From: Anaspis maculata
Taxonomy: Eukaryota; Arthropoda; Insecta; Coleoptera; Scraptiidae
Direction of reading: 5' to 3'
Length of the DNA: 64,000 nt
NCBI GenBank assembly: GCA_949128115.1
Contig: OX421961.1
Coordinates: 86,101,277 to 86,165,276, forward strand
Shown here: in pieces, positions 13,042 through 25,131 of the stretch
How the letters are laid out: each line of letters starts with the position of its first letter
How positions within the stretch are numbered: the first letter of the stretch is position 1
Made by a program: the position numbers and the translations under genes
The notes under the pieces: generated by a model
Seen by the model: the letters and a program-made list of their open reading frames with translations, nothing else
What the model was told of the DNA's origin: nothing
Database searches by the model: none

Positions 13042-14548
13042 TGGCCTTGTTTACGCGAGGTTTAAAACTGGTGTTAAGGTCAGTAACATCAACGTTATCG
13101 TCCGCATAAACACCTCTAAATGCAAGTTTCGCAACAGCTGTTAAGCTTAGCTAAATGTGATTTTAAATTGCATTTAGTAAGCAGCAAACAAGTCGAGAAA
13201 CAAGTGTTGGCAATCGCATGTAAACGCCCATGCACATTACGACGCATGTGCAAACCAGAAATCGGTTGGATTTATAGGCGATTGACCTTATTGGGGAAAA
13301 TGGCCGTTTCGTCGAGGAAGTTTTAGGGCATTAATTTTTAGAACTGGTGTAAGTTGCCGTCCGGCAACGGCGGTGGTTACGTCAATTGGTGGCATGTCAA
13401 AACTGTCACTTTGCTGTCTTGTGCAGTACGCCACAAGCAAACTTTCGTTCCTGTGAACCCTTGGGACCCCATAGGCTCGTTATTGGGCCCCATGTTGATG
13501 ACCAGCGCCGTCGCAGACCTTTCTCTAAATCATCCATAGCTTCCGCCCAAGGAAGAGCAACAGACTCTGTCACACCCGCACGGAGGAAAACACACAAGCC
13601 CGTCGACCAGCCTGCCAGCCAAGAAAAAATCACCTCGGGCTGGCCGTGCAGAGTCAACCACCACCTACCTTTTTTCCTCGCTTTTTTCTAAAGATTTCCT
13701 GCTTCGACTTCAGCTGGAGATCCGCATTTTTCATTCGAACAAGCTCGCCGTAGCTACCTCTGTGTTCGCGACGTAAACGTTGTCTTTTTTTATTGCAATA
13801 ATGTAGTGCATTGCTGGGGGCGTAGTCTTTCAGCTGCGCACCTCTGGAGCTCGATCTACTAAAAACCTGCTAAATACGCTAACCATAACATGAAATAAGA
13901 GACACAAATGCAAACCCCTTTTTCAGATTATTTCTACTTGTCAAATTTCCATGTCAATATGTGGGTATTACAGGTATCCACTAGTGCCCACATAGGCTAC
14001 TAGACGTCGGAGTAGGTTTTCCTCGCAAAAACGTCCTCGACGATCAAGTACCGAGCTCTACACCAGGTGGCGTTTTTCTAATGTAAATCGCCTATAGCAG
14101 ATTTATGGGTTGGGTTGGATGTATGACCTATGAGCACCATGCAGTTTATTAAAATTGATAATTGATGATTAACAATTAGAGATCATAGCAAAAGATGTTT
14201 TGTTATGATCTCTAGAAAATGTGGTTATGGTTAAATTTCGTTTTGACACTTCTTTGAAAGATGTCTCCCTCGGCCGCTATTCTTGAATCGTGTGAGAAAA
14301 GTCCCTGGGAGTAAAATCCATTCCGCAGTACACTTCTGTAGCGAAAGTTGCCTGAAAACCACGATTTTAGGCAACATTCGCTACAGAAGTGTACTGCGGA
14401 ATGGATTTCACTCCCAGGGACTTTTCTCGCACGATTCAAGAATAGCGGCCCAGGTTAAGGGGCTGTCGGCTGCCATTTTGGTCGGCGCGCGTAAACACTC
14501 CTCACTAACCACTGTTAAAATCTCTGCTAAGCCTCGCGTAAACAAGCT
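13042..14548. mobile_element. MITE-family element with CTTGTTTACGCGAG ends (long copy)
   Basis: The left end GCCTTGTTTACGCGAGG and right end CCTCGCGTAAACAAGCT are inverted. An 8-bp direct repeat CATTATAT lies at 13034-13041 and 14549-14556. The first 190 bp and last 280 bp match the short copy at 14610-15015. Between them (about 13236-14270) is roughly 1 kb of extra, CpG-rich sequence absent from the short copy; it is unidentified and may be a further insertion. Confidence 0.65.
14271..14450. repeat. Near-perfect 180-bp palindrome inside the MITE
   Basis: Two arms of about 80 bp run from GCGGCCGCTATTCTTGAATC to its inverse and meet around 14355-14365. The centre contains CCTGAAAACCACGATTTTAGG. 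A decayed version lies at about 14790-14915 in the neighbouring copy. Open frames of nearly identical sequence on both strands here are a by-product of the palindrome. Confidence 0.85.
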
Positions 14549-14609
14549 CATTATATGATAGGTAACGACATTTGAAGCGATGATTCACGTCTGAAATCTT
14601 GAGGTAGAG

Positions 14610-15015
14610 GCCTTGTTTACGCGAGATTTAAAACTGGTGTTAAAGTCCGCAACATCAATGTTATCGTCCGCATAAACACCTCTAAACGCAAGTTTCGCAA
14701 CAGCTGTTGAGCTTAGCTAAATGTGATTTTCAATTGCATTTAGTAAGCAAACAAGTGTTGGCAATCGCACGAAAACGCCCATGCCCCTCCGCAGTACACT
14801 GATGTAGCGAATGTTGCCTAAAATTGTGGTTTTTAGGCAACTTTCACTACAGAAGTGTACTGCGGAATGTATTTTACTGCCAGGGACTTTTCTCACACGA
14901 TTCAACAATAGCGGCCTAGGTTAAGGGGCTGTCGGCTGTCATTTTGGTCGGCGCGAATAAACACTTTTAATTAACCACTGTTAAAATCTCTGCTAAGCCT
15001 CGCGTAAACAAGCTC
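14610..15015. mobile_element. MITE-family element with CTTGTTTACGCGAG ends (short copy)
   Basis: About 406 bp with ends GCCTTGTTTACGCGAG and CTCGCGTAAACAAGCTC. It lies about 60 bp downstream of the long copy, in the same orientation, and shares both terminal regions and the internal palindrome with it. No target duplication is obvious. Confidence 0.75.
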
Positions 15016-15036
15016 AGATATGGTTAGCTACGATAC

Positions 15037-15362
15037 GGGTTCCACCAAAAGTTTTATAAGCGAATAGGGTGATTGCATGAAATTCGTTCACCTGATCACC
15101 GACAGGAAGCGCCAGGATCGAGTTATGTTTTGACGTTTGTTAGGGAATTGCATTCGGGCACATAACAGGTGTAAGGCATTGTTAGAGATATTAGTAATCA
15201 CAATGTCGATCTCGTAAATGCCGAACAAAACAATATGTGAACAAAACACGTAAAAATGACAGTATTTAGTGAGCTTAATCCGGCTGACGTTGACAATGAC
15301 ACTATTGACATTTTGTCATACACTCCCTCTTCATTCAATAACCCTATTCGCGATTTTAACTA
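15037..15362. repeat. Partial inverted-repeat element, GGGTTCCACC end
   Basis: It starts GGGTTCCACCAAAA, like the MITE at 62812-62948. An inverted pair (AAGCGAATAGGGTGATTG near 15058 and ATAACCCTATTCGCG near 15341) encloses about 260 bp. The right terminus is missing. Confidence 0.4.
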
Positions 15363-16232
15363 CCGATGAGGGCGCTGTAAACAAGATGGAGGATTGTAAG
15401 TTTTTATGTCATGCACCTGTCATCGTGCGTTGTATAACGGCTGTATTTGTGGTATTTGGGTTAATTAATTATTGATAGCTATTTAACAAAAGTTTATTTT
15501 CTTGAATAACTCGATCACCTATATACTAGTATTTTGGCAATTCGCGCGATTGTCGATGGCTATCTGACAGAAGCGACAGAACAGAAATGACGTAAAAACT
15601 TACAAACCAGGTTCGCCATTTCAGCCGCCAGGGGTCGTCGAGATTTTTGAAATCGCGAATTACGTTTAGTCTAAGTTAGTTGCTATGACAGCCAATACAA
15701 GACCAGTTTCTCAGCAACTAGCTCTCAGATTTAAGTTAACTCGCTTATACAACCTTTGGAGGAGCCCGCAGTTGCTTTTGCAAACTGAAGATGTAGACCT
15801 GCATGAAAAATGTTCATGTAGTTGTTCGGCAATTATTATTGTTGATACGTTGAAGAATGAGGCATCAGATCGATTTTACCATGGTTGCACACGCACCGTC
15901 AAAGGTTAAGTGCATTACTGTAATGAATAGTATCCATTAAATTACAGTGATTCCAACATGACACATTGATATATTAACTCGCATTACATTATATTCAACG
16001 ATAAGGACTTGACAAATGGTTTCTATTGAAATTACACTGCCAATTTACGCCTACCTATGGTCCTCAACATATCGATAGACCTAATAAGAGTAATAACCAA
16101 TAAGTATTATGTAGGTCTATTAAAAATAAAGTTCCCCACTTAAACTTGTAATTGATCAACATTATGTTTCTATATACCTCAGTAATTTAGACCTGCTGGT
16201 ACACTATTATGAAATTATGGTATTGGTATATC
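15363..16232. other. No recognisable feature
   Basis: I see no gene, tail or convincing repeat. A short open frame at 15685-15909 lacks any recognised motif. Confidence 0.35.
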
Positions 16233-17170
16233 TAAACTGCTGGACAACGAAGTTGTCGGTATCGGAAGAATGGTTCGACTTTGGTGGACCAATAATAACT
16301 CCCGATTGCTTAATGCGACTTCTATTTTGTTTGTTTTTTTAATTAGCCTAATGTTTCCGTAACCTATTCTGTAAAAGTGAATGCTAATAGCGTAATCGAG
16401 TTGCCAGAGCCGAGCCGGTTCGGCTCCATAATCGCTATAACTGATTGGCCAGGGATTTTCGAGAACCAATCAAATCCCCTGATCCCCTGAGCGACTCGAA
16501 AACGCTATAAGAAACTTTATGTAAAATTTCTACAGGGTGATAGGTACGTAAAATGCTGCAAAATTGCACCGACTTCACCGTATCCCTATTTGTATTTTTT
16601 TATGTATTCTAATACAAAAGTCTGCCTGTTTTTCGAACGTTGGATTTCGTCAGAATTTCATCAGAATTTCAGATGTGGAACATGTTCCATTTGCAAGTTT
16701 GAGCCCCTGAACATGGTAACGATGTAAAACTTCAGTTTCCGAGCTAAGTAAAGCCCCCCTGGACGTTACACTTTTTGTGCTTGTGCTATGCCTGAGTTTC
16801 GTTTATCTGCAACATTCAACATAAAAATTTATATCTTTGATGTAAGACAGGTAATTCCAAAATCGTTTCGAGATAAGACACCATACCCACACTTTATTAT
16901 TTTTGTATTAGAATATTAAAAAAATATATATTTTTGAAAAATGGGGGTACGATAAAGTCGTTGCAATTTTGCACCATTTTACGTTTCACCCTGTAGAAAG
17001 TTTACATAAAGTTTCTCAACATTCACTATTATAGGATGGGTTACGGAAAGATTGAGCTATGTAGTTAACGCGACAAACAAAATGAAATTCGCAATCGGTA
17101 ATCGGGAGCTATCGGCCTCCAAAGTCGAACCATTTTTCCGATACCGACAACTTCGTTGTCCAGCAGTTTA
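16233..17170. mobile_element. Palindromic element with TA flanks, centred on a CAGGGTG element
   Basis: The ends AACTGCTGGACAACGAAG and its inverse (ending at about 17168) lie next to TA. The arms are inverted over the outer 115-170 bp, including GACAACGAAGTTGTC. Further in, a second inverted pair begins CTACAGGGTGA at 16531 and ends TCACCCTGTAG at 16995. The whole stretch is therefore one palindrome with an internal element boundary. Confidence 0.7.
16532..16994. mobile_element. Inner CAGGGTG-bounded MITE
   Basis: Bounded by TACAGGGTGA and TCACCCTGTA, with inverted sequence inside each end (CGTAAAATG, TGCAAAATTGCA). It lies at the centre of the 16233-17170 palindrome. The same termini occur in the elements at 55016-55557 and 60282-60907. 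Confidence 0.6.
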
Positions 17171-17493
17171 CTTACCAATTACCAACAACTTATTTTACCG
17201 GGATCAGAGCCCGGCCTCGAGCCCGGCGCTCAAGAAGGCCGGAGAATTTCCAAAATAGGAAATTCACCCGATTTTTGCAAATGATTTTTATGTATCGGCT
17301 ATTCTTATATCAAAAAGTCTATGATCATTTGGGCCCGAAATTTCTCTCCACGGCCCTGCGCACATCTCTGCATGGGTTGAAGAACTCCTGCATGCGCTGC
17401 AATCCCGCTACTGTTCCGTAAATACAGTTGCATAGTTCGCAAAGCTCCGCTTCTCGCAGCCAGCCTAAAGCTTCCCACCCAACTTCAAGATTG

Positions 17494-17616
<123 letters not shown>

Positions 17617-18115
17617 ATATGAAATAGGTAGATGAATTTATTTCCATCGACATACAACAGCTTTGAACTTGTAAAGACACCAATTAATTAAATCGATAAA
17701 AAGTGGGTTGCAGACTCACCTCATTTATTTAGATTAAATAAATCAGCAAATTCTGAATCCCGATCCCATTTGCGTATAACCTATGCTTATGCCTATTGGG
17801 ACTTTTTGTGAGAAATTTTTAGAATGCCTGCTCTCACGACCGTGGAATTCGATTTTGTGGTCGTTCATGTTAGAGAACGGAAACAAATTTATTAAAATCG
17901 ATTTATCGGTTCGGTTGACCGTTGTCTTAAGATTGATCTGCGTCGCACCATAAAAGCAAATGGTTTCCCGCGTAAATTGAAGTCATCATAATTAGGCAGG
18001 TAGGTATAGGTAGGTAGGGATGACAGTGGCAACAATCGTTGAGCAACAGTGTAGTAGGTACCTATATCTATTTTCGCACACTCATAGGTAGTACCCTACT
18101 AAATTTATCTCTTGG
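17617..18115. other. No recognisable feature
   Basis: Contains runs of GTAGGTA/TAGGTACC motifs scattered through the whole window. No gene is visible. Confidence 0.35.
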
Positions 18116-19636
18116 CCCCGGTTGCACCAAAAAAATTATTCATGAAATAGTCAATTGAGCATTTTCTCATTTGGTGAATTTTAGCGTAGTGCCCAATAAT
18201 CCAGGCCCTAGCAGTACTTCTGTAGGAAAAACGATGTAATCAAAATTTTTATTTTGGAATCGTTAGAGGATCATCCCAGGACAAATAATCACTCGGGTGC
18301 TTTCGCGCTTTCGTACATTTTCCAGCAATATCGCATCAAAGTTGGCGGGTGGTCAATTCTTCAGTTCGCTGATATTTCTTGGAGTTTTTGCGATTTTTTT
18401 CAAATAAAAGTACTAATCTACACCAAAAACAATTCCGGATCGAATGGTACTGTCAGATTTTGAGTACTTACGTTATACCTGGTGGAAAAAAAAATAAAAC
18501 GAGTTTTATAATTTTTTTACAACTTTTTAGTTTCTTGGCCAATTTTCACAAACTTTATGTCAAAAGCTCGCTGACTAAATCGTCTACTGAAATCAATGTC
18601 AATATAGCCAAATTATCAAAAATCAAGATGGCGGCGGCGAACCCAAATAAAAATGTGTCGTATTTCGAGAATTTTTTTTTGATTTGTAAACTTCGTAAAG
18701 AACGACACTGATGGTGGATTCTGGAAGACTCAGCTTTCTTCTGCAATTTGGGACTAGATTTACTTGATTCGCACATTCCACTGTGAAAATATAGTGAATT
18801 AAAGGAAGGTCCACTTGTAATTTCTTCCAAATTCACAATAAATCAGCAGTTTCAAAACCTCCCGCGAATCCTTATTTCTAAAGCAATTTCTACACACTTG
18901 GTAGTGATCGTTAGCTGTGTGCATAGGCTACAAATACCGTGTTGGTGCATGGCCAAAGTTTCGAAATTCTAGATGATAGATGACGTGAATGGTGGAGGTG
19001 CGCATGTCAAATATCGAATATTCTACTTTTTGTTCTCACATGTTCTGGACAAAATTTCTATAAATGGGTGGCTTAATGGTCAGCTGGATAAACGCGCAAC
19101 GAGAGTCAAATGTTGAAAGAGTCGAAATGTGAAATTTTCAAATAGACGACTCTACTTCTTTGGAGAAAATAAAACGGTTCTATCCGTTGGTCCAGAAATT
19201 TTAGCTGTATAAATCGCAAATAGCGAACAAAAATGAAAGCCAGCCGGATTTTTGTATATAAGCTCAGTTAAGCATGTAGTTTAACATAGTCTCAAGAATC
19301 CGGTGTGAGCTTCGGCCGTTGTGGCCTCGAGAAGAACTTGAGGATCAGTTTTTCGCGTATATCTCGTGAACAAGGGCACTTGGGAAGAACGTGCTTGGAA
19401 AAAAATTGTTGAAAATTTCATTGTCTATAAGAAAGGTCCTTACACGTTTCATCGTCAGTCCACTCTTTCTTCGTCAAAACACAAGAAAATTAAAATAATC
19501 CAGATGCTCGATGCTGAAGACTGAATGGACCTTGAGTTTTATGATGGCGAAGTGCCACCTTGTAGAGGTGTTGGTTGCTCCACTATTTCTTGATTGAAAC
19601 TTGAAGCCATCAATACGAACTATGCCGGCGGCATAT

Positions 19637-20175
19637 ACAGGGTGAAATAAAAATAAAAAGTTGAACATTTGTTTCTCAAGAACCAGAATAGGTGAAGACA
19701 TGTAAATCGCCATAAATAATTCTGATTTCATGGTCATGAATTCGTCGTAAATTTGAATCTGATATCTTGAGCCGTTCTTGAAATATCTGCAAAAAACTGA
19801 AGTTGTTACCGAAAAAAATAATTTTTTCGTCTACTCATCAGAAAAAAAGTTGACTGTGTTTTTTCTTGAAGTAGTTGGCCTAGAAAATGTTTTCCACTAT
19901 TATTTTATTTTAAATGTGATTTATCATTGTTTCGATTCAAAACACCAAGTCTCGATTCAATATCTGAAGAGTTACTGATAGACGGAAAACTAGTTTTTTT
20001 TCGTAACGACTTCAGTCTTCTGAAGATATGTCAGAAACGGCTCAACATATTTGATCCAAGTTTACGACAACTTCATGACCATGAAATTAGAAATATTTTT
20101 GGCGGTTTATATGTCTCCACCTATTTTGGTTCTTGAGGTACATTTCTTCAACTTCTTATTTTTATTTCACCCTGT
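19637..20175. mobile_element. Inner CAGGGTG-bounded MITE at the palindrome centre
   Basis: The left boundary TACAGGGTGAAATAAAAATA and its inverse at 20155-20176 delimit 539 bp. Inverted pairing continues inward for about 190 bp but is more diverged than in the outer arms. Just outside, GCCGGCGGCATATACAGGG is mirrored exactly on the other side. Confidence 0.65.
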
Positions 20176-21708
20176 ATATGCCGCCGGCATGGTTGGTATT
20201 GATGGCAAATAGTTACAGTCAAAACAGAATAGATCGAACAACACCTCTACCAAGTGGCACCCCGCCATCATAAATCTCAAGGTCCATACAGTCTTCAGCA
20301 TCGAGCATCTGGATTATTTTAATTTTCTTGTGTTTTGACGAAGAAAGAGTGGACTGACGATGGAACGTGTGAAGACCTTTCTTATAGACAATAAAATTTT
20401 CAACAATTTCTTCCCAAGCACGTTCTTTCCAAGTGCCATTGTTCACGAGATATACGCGAAAAACTGATCCTCAAGTTCTTCTCGAGGCCACAACGGCCGA
20501 AGCTCACACCGGATTCTTGAGAACTTTGACTATGTTAAACTACATGCTCAACTGAGCTTATATACAAAAATCCGGGTGGCTATCATTTTTGTTCGCTATT
20601 TGCGATTTTAACAGCTAAAATTCCTGGACCAACGGATAGAACCGTTTTATTTTCTCCAAAGAAGTAAAGTCGTCTATTTGAAAATTTCACATTTCGACTC
20701 TTTCAACATTTGACTCTCGTTGTGTGTTCATTCAGCTGACCATTAAGCCAACCATTTATAGAAATTTCGTTCAGAACATGTGAGAACAAAAAGTAGAATA
20801 TTCGATATTTGACATGCGCACCTCCACCATTTACGTCATCTATCATCTGAAATTTCGAAGCTTCGGCCATGCACCAACACGGTATTTGTAGCCTATGCAC
20901 ACAGCTAACGATCACTACCAAGTGTGTAGAAATTGCTTCTGAAATAAGGATTCGCGGGAGGTTTTTAAACTGCTGATTTATTGTGAATTTGGAAAAAATT
21001 ACAAGTGGACCTTCCTTTAATTCACTATATTTTCACAGTGGAATGTGCGAATCAAGTTAATCTAGTTCCGAATTGCAGAAGAAAGCTGAGTCTTCCAGAA
21101 TCCACCATCAGTGTCGTTCTTTACGAAGTTTACAATTTAAAAAAAATTCTCGAAATACGACACATTTTTATTTGGGTTCGCCGCCGCAATCTTGATTTTT
21201 GATAATTTGGCTATATTGACAATTGATTTCAGTAGACGACTTAGTCAGCGAGCTTTTGACATAAAGTTTGTGAAAATTGGCCAAGAAACTAAAAAGTTGG
21301 AAAAAAATTATAAAACTCGTTTTATTTTTTTTTCACCCGGTATAACGTAAGTACTCAAAATCTGACCGCACAATTCGATCTGGAATTGTTTTTTGGGTAG
21401 ATTAGTACTTTTATTTGAAAAAAATCGCAAAAACTCCAAGAAATATCAGCGAACTGAAGAATTGACCAGCCGCCAACTTTGATGCGATATTGCTGAAAAA
21501 TGTACCAGGAATGCGAAAGCACCCGAGTGATTATTTGTCCTGGGATGATCCTCCAACGATTCCAAAAAGAAAATTTTGATTACATAGTTTTTCCTACAGA
21601 AGTACTGCTAGGGACAGGACTACAATGAGAAACGGAGCTTTACAAAAAAATGTAGGAAAATGTTCAGTTCACAATAGCTTGTATGCATTTCCTGTGGTCA
21701 GTCAACTG

Positions 21709-22524
21709 ATGGAAAGAATATGACAGAATAGAAAGAATACAACTCAAGTATATCAAATGGATTCTGGGCCTAGACATGAATACACCGTCATATATCGTTT
21801 TAGAAGAGACGAAAAAAGATTTGATAAGAGTAACAGCGGGAAAGAGGGCCATGAAATTTGAAGAGAACATCATAATGAAGAGCGAAAACAACATTCTCAA
21901 AGAAACGTACAAAGAGGTTTGCAAGAGCAAGGGTGCTTCAAGGTGGACTAGCGAAAGGAAACGTTACTTGGAAAGAACCGGAGCGAGCGAAATGTGGGTG
22001 GAAATGAAAAGACAAGAAGGACACAGCGTAGCAGAAGAGATGGAAAAAAGAGACATAGACGCACAAAAGCAGCTACAAAGAAACAGAATAGAAGACACCA
22101 GGTACAATAAACTCTACAAACAATTATTCACAAGGGAACTGCCACGATATATAAGAAACATAAACTTGGAGGACGGAACAATGCGATTGGGCCGATTGGC
22201 AAGGTTTCGATGCGGCAATGAAGTACGGACGAGCAGCTACTGGAAAAATGCCGAAGATAGAGTGTGTCGGGTGTGTGGAGAAGAGGAGGAGACGTTTGAG
22301 CACTTTAGGAGATCATGTCAGCAGTCGTTTATGGAGGAGAGAAGTCTGAGGCAATTGTTGGGAGAAGACGGGAAGGGGTTGAAATGGATAGCGAGGATTG
22401 ACAGGGAAAGGAAGAAGTGCAGGACCGATGAAGACAAAACACAGAATTAAATTTTTTAAGTTGGAATAAATACCATATTCTAAGTTACCATGTTAACAAT
22501 GAATTAAATAAATACAATACAATA
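21709..22524 (+). mobile_element. 5'-truncated LINE with 10-bp target-site duplication
   Basis: An 816-bp insertion is flanked by the direct repeat CAGTCAACTG (21699-21708 and 22525-22534). It contains the C-terminal coding part of a non-LTR retrotransposon, a short 3' UTR and a simple tail of ACAAT units. The truncated 5' end and tailed 3' end fit target-primed reverse transcription. It sits in the right arm of the giant palindrome and is younger than it. Confidence 0.88.
21710..22450 (+). pseudogene. Non-LTR retrotransposon reverse-transcriptase ORF, C-terminal fragment
   Basis: The frame is open from the insertion boundary at 21710 (WKEYDRIERIQLKYIKWILG) to the stop at 22450, about 246 residues. 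The phrase YIKWILGLDMNTPSYIVLEE resembles the region downstream of the reverse-transcriptase core in insect LINE polyproteins. Near the C-terminus CRVCGEEEETFEHFRRSC gives a CxxC...H...C zinc-binding motif typical of LINE ORF2 tails. The catalytic core is absent, so it cannot encode an active enzyme. The frame is intact, which suggests a fairly recent insertion. The family (R1, Jockey or other) cannot be settled by eye. Confidence 0.8.
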
Positions 22525-22982
22525 CAGTCAACTGGCATTGACCTCTATAATTCACCAGAGAAAATCCTTGATTAGCTATTTCATGATAAAATTCTTTGGT
22601 GCAACCGGGGGGTTAGTTTCATCGCATTATTACCGTTTTTTACCACAAAAACCATCTCGGTTATTTTCTGCCTCGCGACTCGGCGAAAATTGGAACATCT
22701 CTGAACTATCTGGACGTCTTTCATTGTTGGGGTTTTTATTTCTTGAAGAGAGGCCAGCGAAACAGTAAAACCTCAAATTTTGGAAATGACAGATAGATTC
22801 TTGATTAGATAGGTACGGTATATCAGGTTAGGATAGTACTGTTGACACTGATATTGCCGGATCGGTGCCGGCAACAGAATAGGTAGGTCACAAGGGATTA
22901 TGATGCTGATTATGTTTGATTGAAAACAGCGCCTACGTTTTATCCGATCAAACATGATAATCGGCATGGTTCATTTTCAAAC

Positions 22983-23455
22983 TTTCCAGCCCAGATTTCT
23001 CGCAGTCAAACATTTTCCTAGGAAAACGTCGAAAAAATTCGATTTTTATTTTAAGGGGGACATCTAAGACACGTATTGCCAAATTTTTATCTTCAAGCCC
23101 TTCGCTCCCATCCTACCGTTACTAACGTACTTCAAAATTTCAAACAGCATTACGTATATCTTGTGATGTATCAAACTGAAGATAATAAAATCAAGTAAAA
23201 TTCTCTTTCAGTTTTCTGTTGGAGGTTGTTTAAAAAACTTAAAACCAAGTTTGACAGATAATTGTAATACTTTCAATAATTTGATGTAAGTATGTATGAC
23301 AAGATAGGTGATGTTATTTGAAATTCCACAGTAGGGTAAGGTAGGGACGAAGGGGTTGAAGATTAAAGTTTGGCAAAACGATGTCCCCCCTGAAACAAAA
23401 ATCCAACTGGTTCGATGTTTTTCTAGAGAAAAAATTGGCGGCGAGAAATCTGGGA
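22983..23455. repeat. Foldback element sharing the GACATCTA core family
   Basis: CAGATTTCTCGC near 22990 is mirrored near 23440. The arms carry the core seen at 30901-31947 and 50800-51856: GATTTTTATTTTAAGG, GGACATCTAAGACA, CTTCAAGCCCTTCGCTCCC and TTGTGATGTATCAAACTGAAG. The outer ends differ from those two copies. Confidence 0.6.
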
Positions 23456-24650
23456 CAAAGAAGTTCGAAAATTGTTCGAAACTAATCTCGAAAAATAAGT
23501 ATGTATCAGGTAGAACAAGATTCTGTTTTATTTGGATTTCAGTGTACTTAGGTAGGTTTTTACATAATACTTGAGTATATGATTCCTATATGAATAAAAG
23601 AAAAAAGTCTTGTGCTGTACGTACCTATTTATACCTAAGTTAATGCAATGATCTAATCTCCTGTTAATTTGTTTCAGGTAAATTGCCGCCTTTCCACATC
23701 GTATCTCTACCATAAGGTCAGTTTCGGGTTTATTCTCGGGTTTATTTAGGTATCTTTTGAATGTTCTGCTCTCACACATGCACGTTGCTGTCGTAAATCC
23801 AGATTTGTTGCGAAGACTATCCGATATGTGATCGTCTTATTGAAGTCATGCAAGCTTCAAAAATCGCAAGAGAAGTCATTCATCGGGGCTCCCCTTCTGT
23901 TGGCACCTCGACAAGGATTGATGTCCCGGATTAGCTCCATAAAGGGAAATTGGCTTTCAAAAAGCGCATGTTTCTGCACCCGGGACGTAATTGCATTTCA
24001 TAATGAAAGTCAGACAGTCTTAATATAATATTAACTCTTGTATCCGGTCAGATGTAGGTACGTGTGTCGGGGAAAATTTGTAACGCTTTATGTGCGTTGC
24101 TCAACATCTCAATACGTCATTGCCCTGGGGTGCTATTAGGTATGAGAATTGAAATTATGGCTAAACATAGACATTGAGCCTAATAAGTAGTATAAAGGTA
24201 ATATGCCCCTGTGATGCTCAAGTCTAATATGTGCGCTGCTATTGGTTAGCTAGGTATATTGTGTCGTGATACGCTTACAAAATGTTCAAGCATGTGTTTA
24301 CAAATAATTTTTGTTTTGGACCAATTGCTCAGATTGCTCTAGTAATTTAATCAATGGGAATAGTACGATGGCGTTTTAATACCAGACAATCAAAAGCATA
24401 TTTATATAATCAAATCGAAATTGTTTATTACCTGAGTGAGACCACCTACTGCGCGAGAGTTCTTTCGAGCTTTTTTATTTCTTATTTTATCAGACACAGA
24501 ATATTTTCCTGATATACAGGAGTCCCATATTGCAACCGACATAGCTTATTGGTAGAGTAGATGGACTTTCTCAAGCCAAATCAGAATTTGCACTCGAAAT
24601 TTTCCTGAGATCCTCCATTACCTATATCTAGGTGCAATTTTTTGTTCGAT
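23456..24650. other. No recognisable feature
   Basis: I see no gene, tRNA-like sequence or convincing inverted repeat. Confidence 0.35.
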
Positions 24651-24654
24651 CGAA

Positions 24655-24888
24655 AGCTTACTTGATTGGTCAGATCTCACGAATAGATCGATAGAATCGA
24701 TTGAAATTTGCAGATGTATTCTACTACTAACCCCCGGTTGCATAAAATAATTTAATCCTGAAATAGCTGATTGAGGATTTTTTCTTCTGAATTCTAAGTC
24801 AGAGCTAGTTGACCTACCAGAGAAAATATGCACAAGGTGTTCTGAACTGTGAACTTAAAATTTTCCCATAATTTCTTGCAAAACTCTT
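24655..24888. repeat. Two adjacent repeat-terminus fragments
   Basis: 24655-24725 matches the arms of the palindrome at 52352-53216 (CACGAATAGATCGATAGAAT, TTTGCAGATGTATTCTA). 24731 onward begins CCCCCGGTTGCATAAA and continues like the end of the giant palindrome at 18116. Both are solo termini lacking their partners. Confidence 0.55.
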
Positions 24889-24968
24889 GTGAAAATGATT
24901 CTAAAAACGCGACTGGATTTTTTTTTTAAATGAAAAAAATCCAATCGCGTTTTTAGAATCATTTTCAC
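24889..24968. repeat. Perfect 36-bp-stem hairpin
   Basis: GTGAAAATGATTCTAAAAAC and following bases are mirrored exactly to 24968, apart from a few central T/A bases and one GACTGG/CCAATC difference. It may be a degenerate MITE. Confidence 0.8.
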
Positions 24969-25131
24969 TTGTCTTCGACAGTGAATGGTATAGGTTCCCG
25001 AACTTTGAAATTTAACATCGGAGATAGTTATTACCTACAGGTGATCATTTGAAAAGTATCCATACCCGTAATAGCTCCCAATTCCTAATGAATAACTCAT
25101 CGAGCAAAAACAGCTCGATTTCTATTCTATA

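Larger units (their letters stand above)
18116..22610. mobile_element. Giant palindromic element, about 1.7-kb arms, interrupted by a LINE
   Basis: The ends CCCCGGTTGCACCAAA (18116) and TTTGGTGCAACCGGGG (22610) are inverted. The left arm 18116-19825 pairs with the right arm about 19990-22610; removing the LINE at 21709-22524 restores the pairing. By eye the region 18900-19110 is over 90 per cent identical to its partner at 20740-20945. The central part pairs less well. The unpaired loop is about 165 bp. No transposase frame is visible. The left arm appears to lack about 90 bp near 18190 that is present on the right at 21613-21700. Confidence 0.8.

Noticed and set aside
14212..14908. Three similar open frames on both strands
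   Set aside because: They arise from the two arms of the MITE palindrome and its copy; there is no independent coding evidence.
18555..18836. 93-residue minus frame and its near copy at 21005-21202
   Set aside because: The two frames are the same sequence in the two arms of the giant palindrome, with no coding constraint visible.
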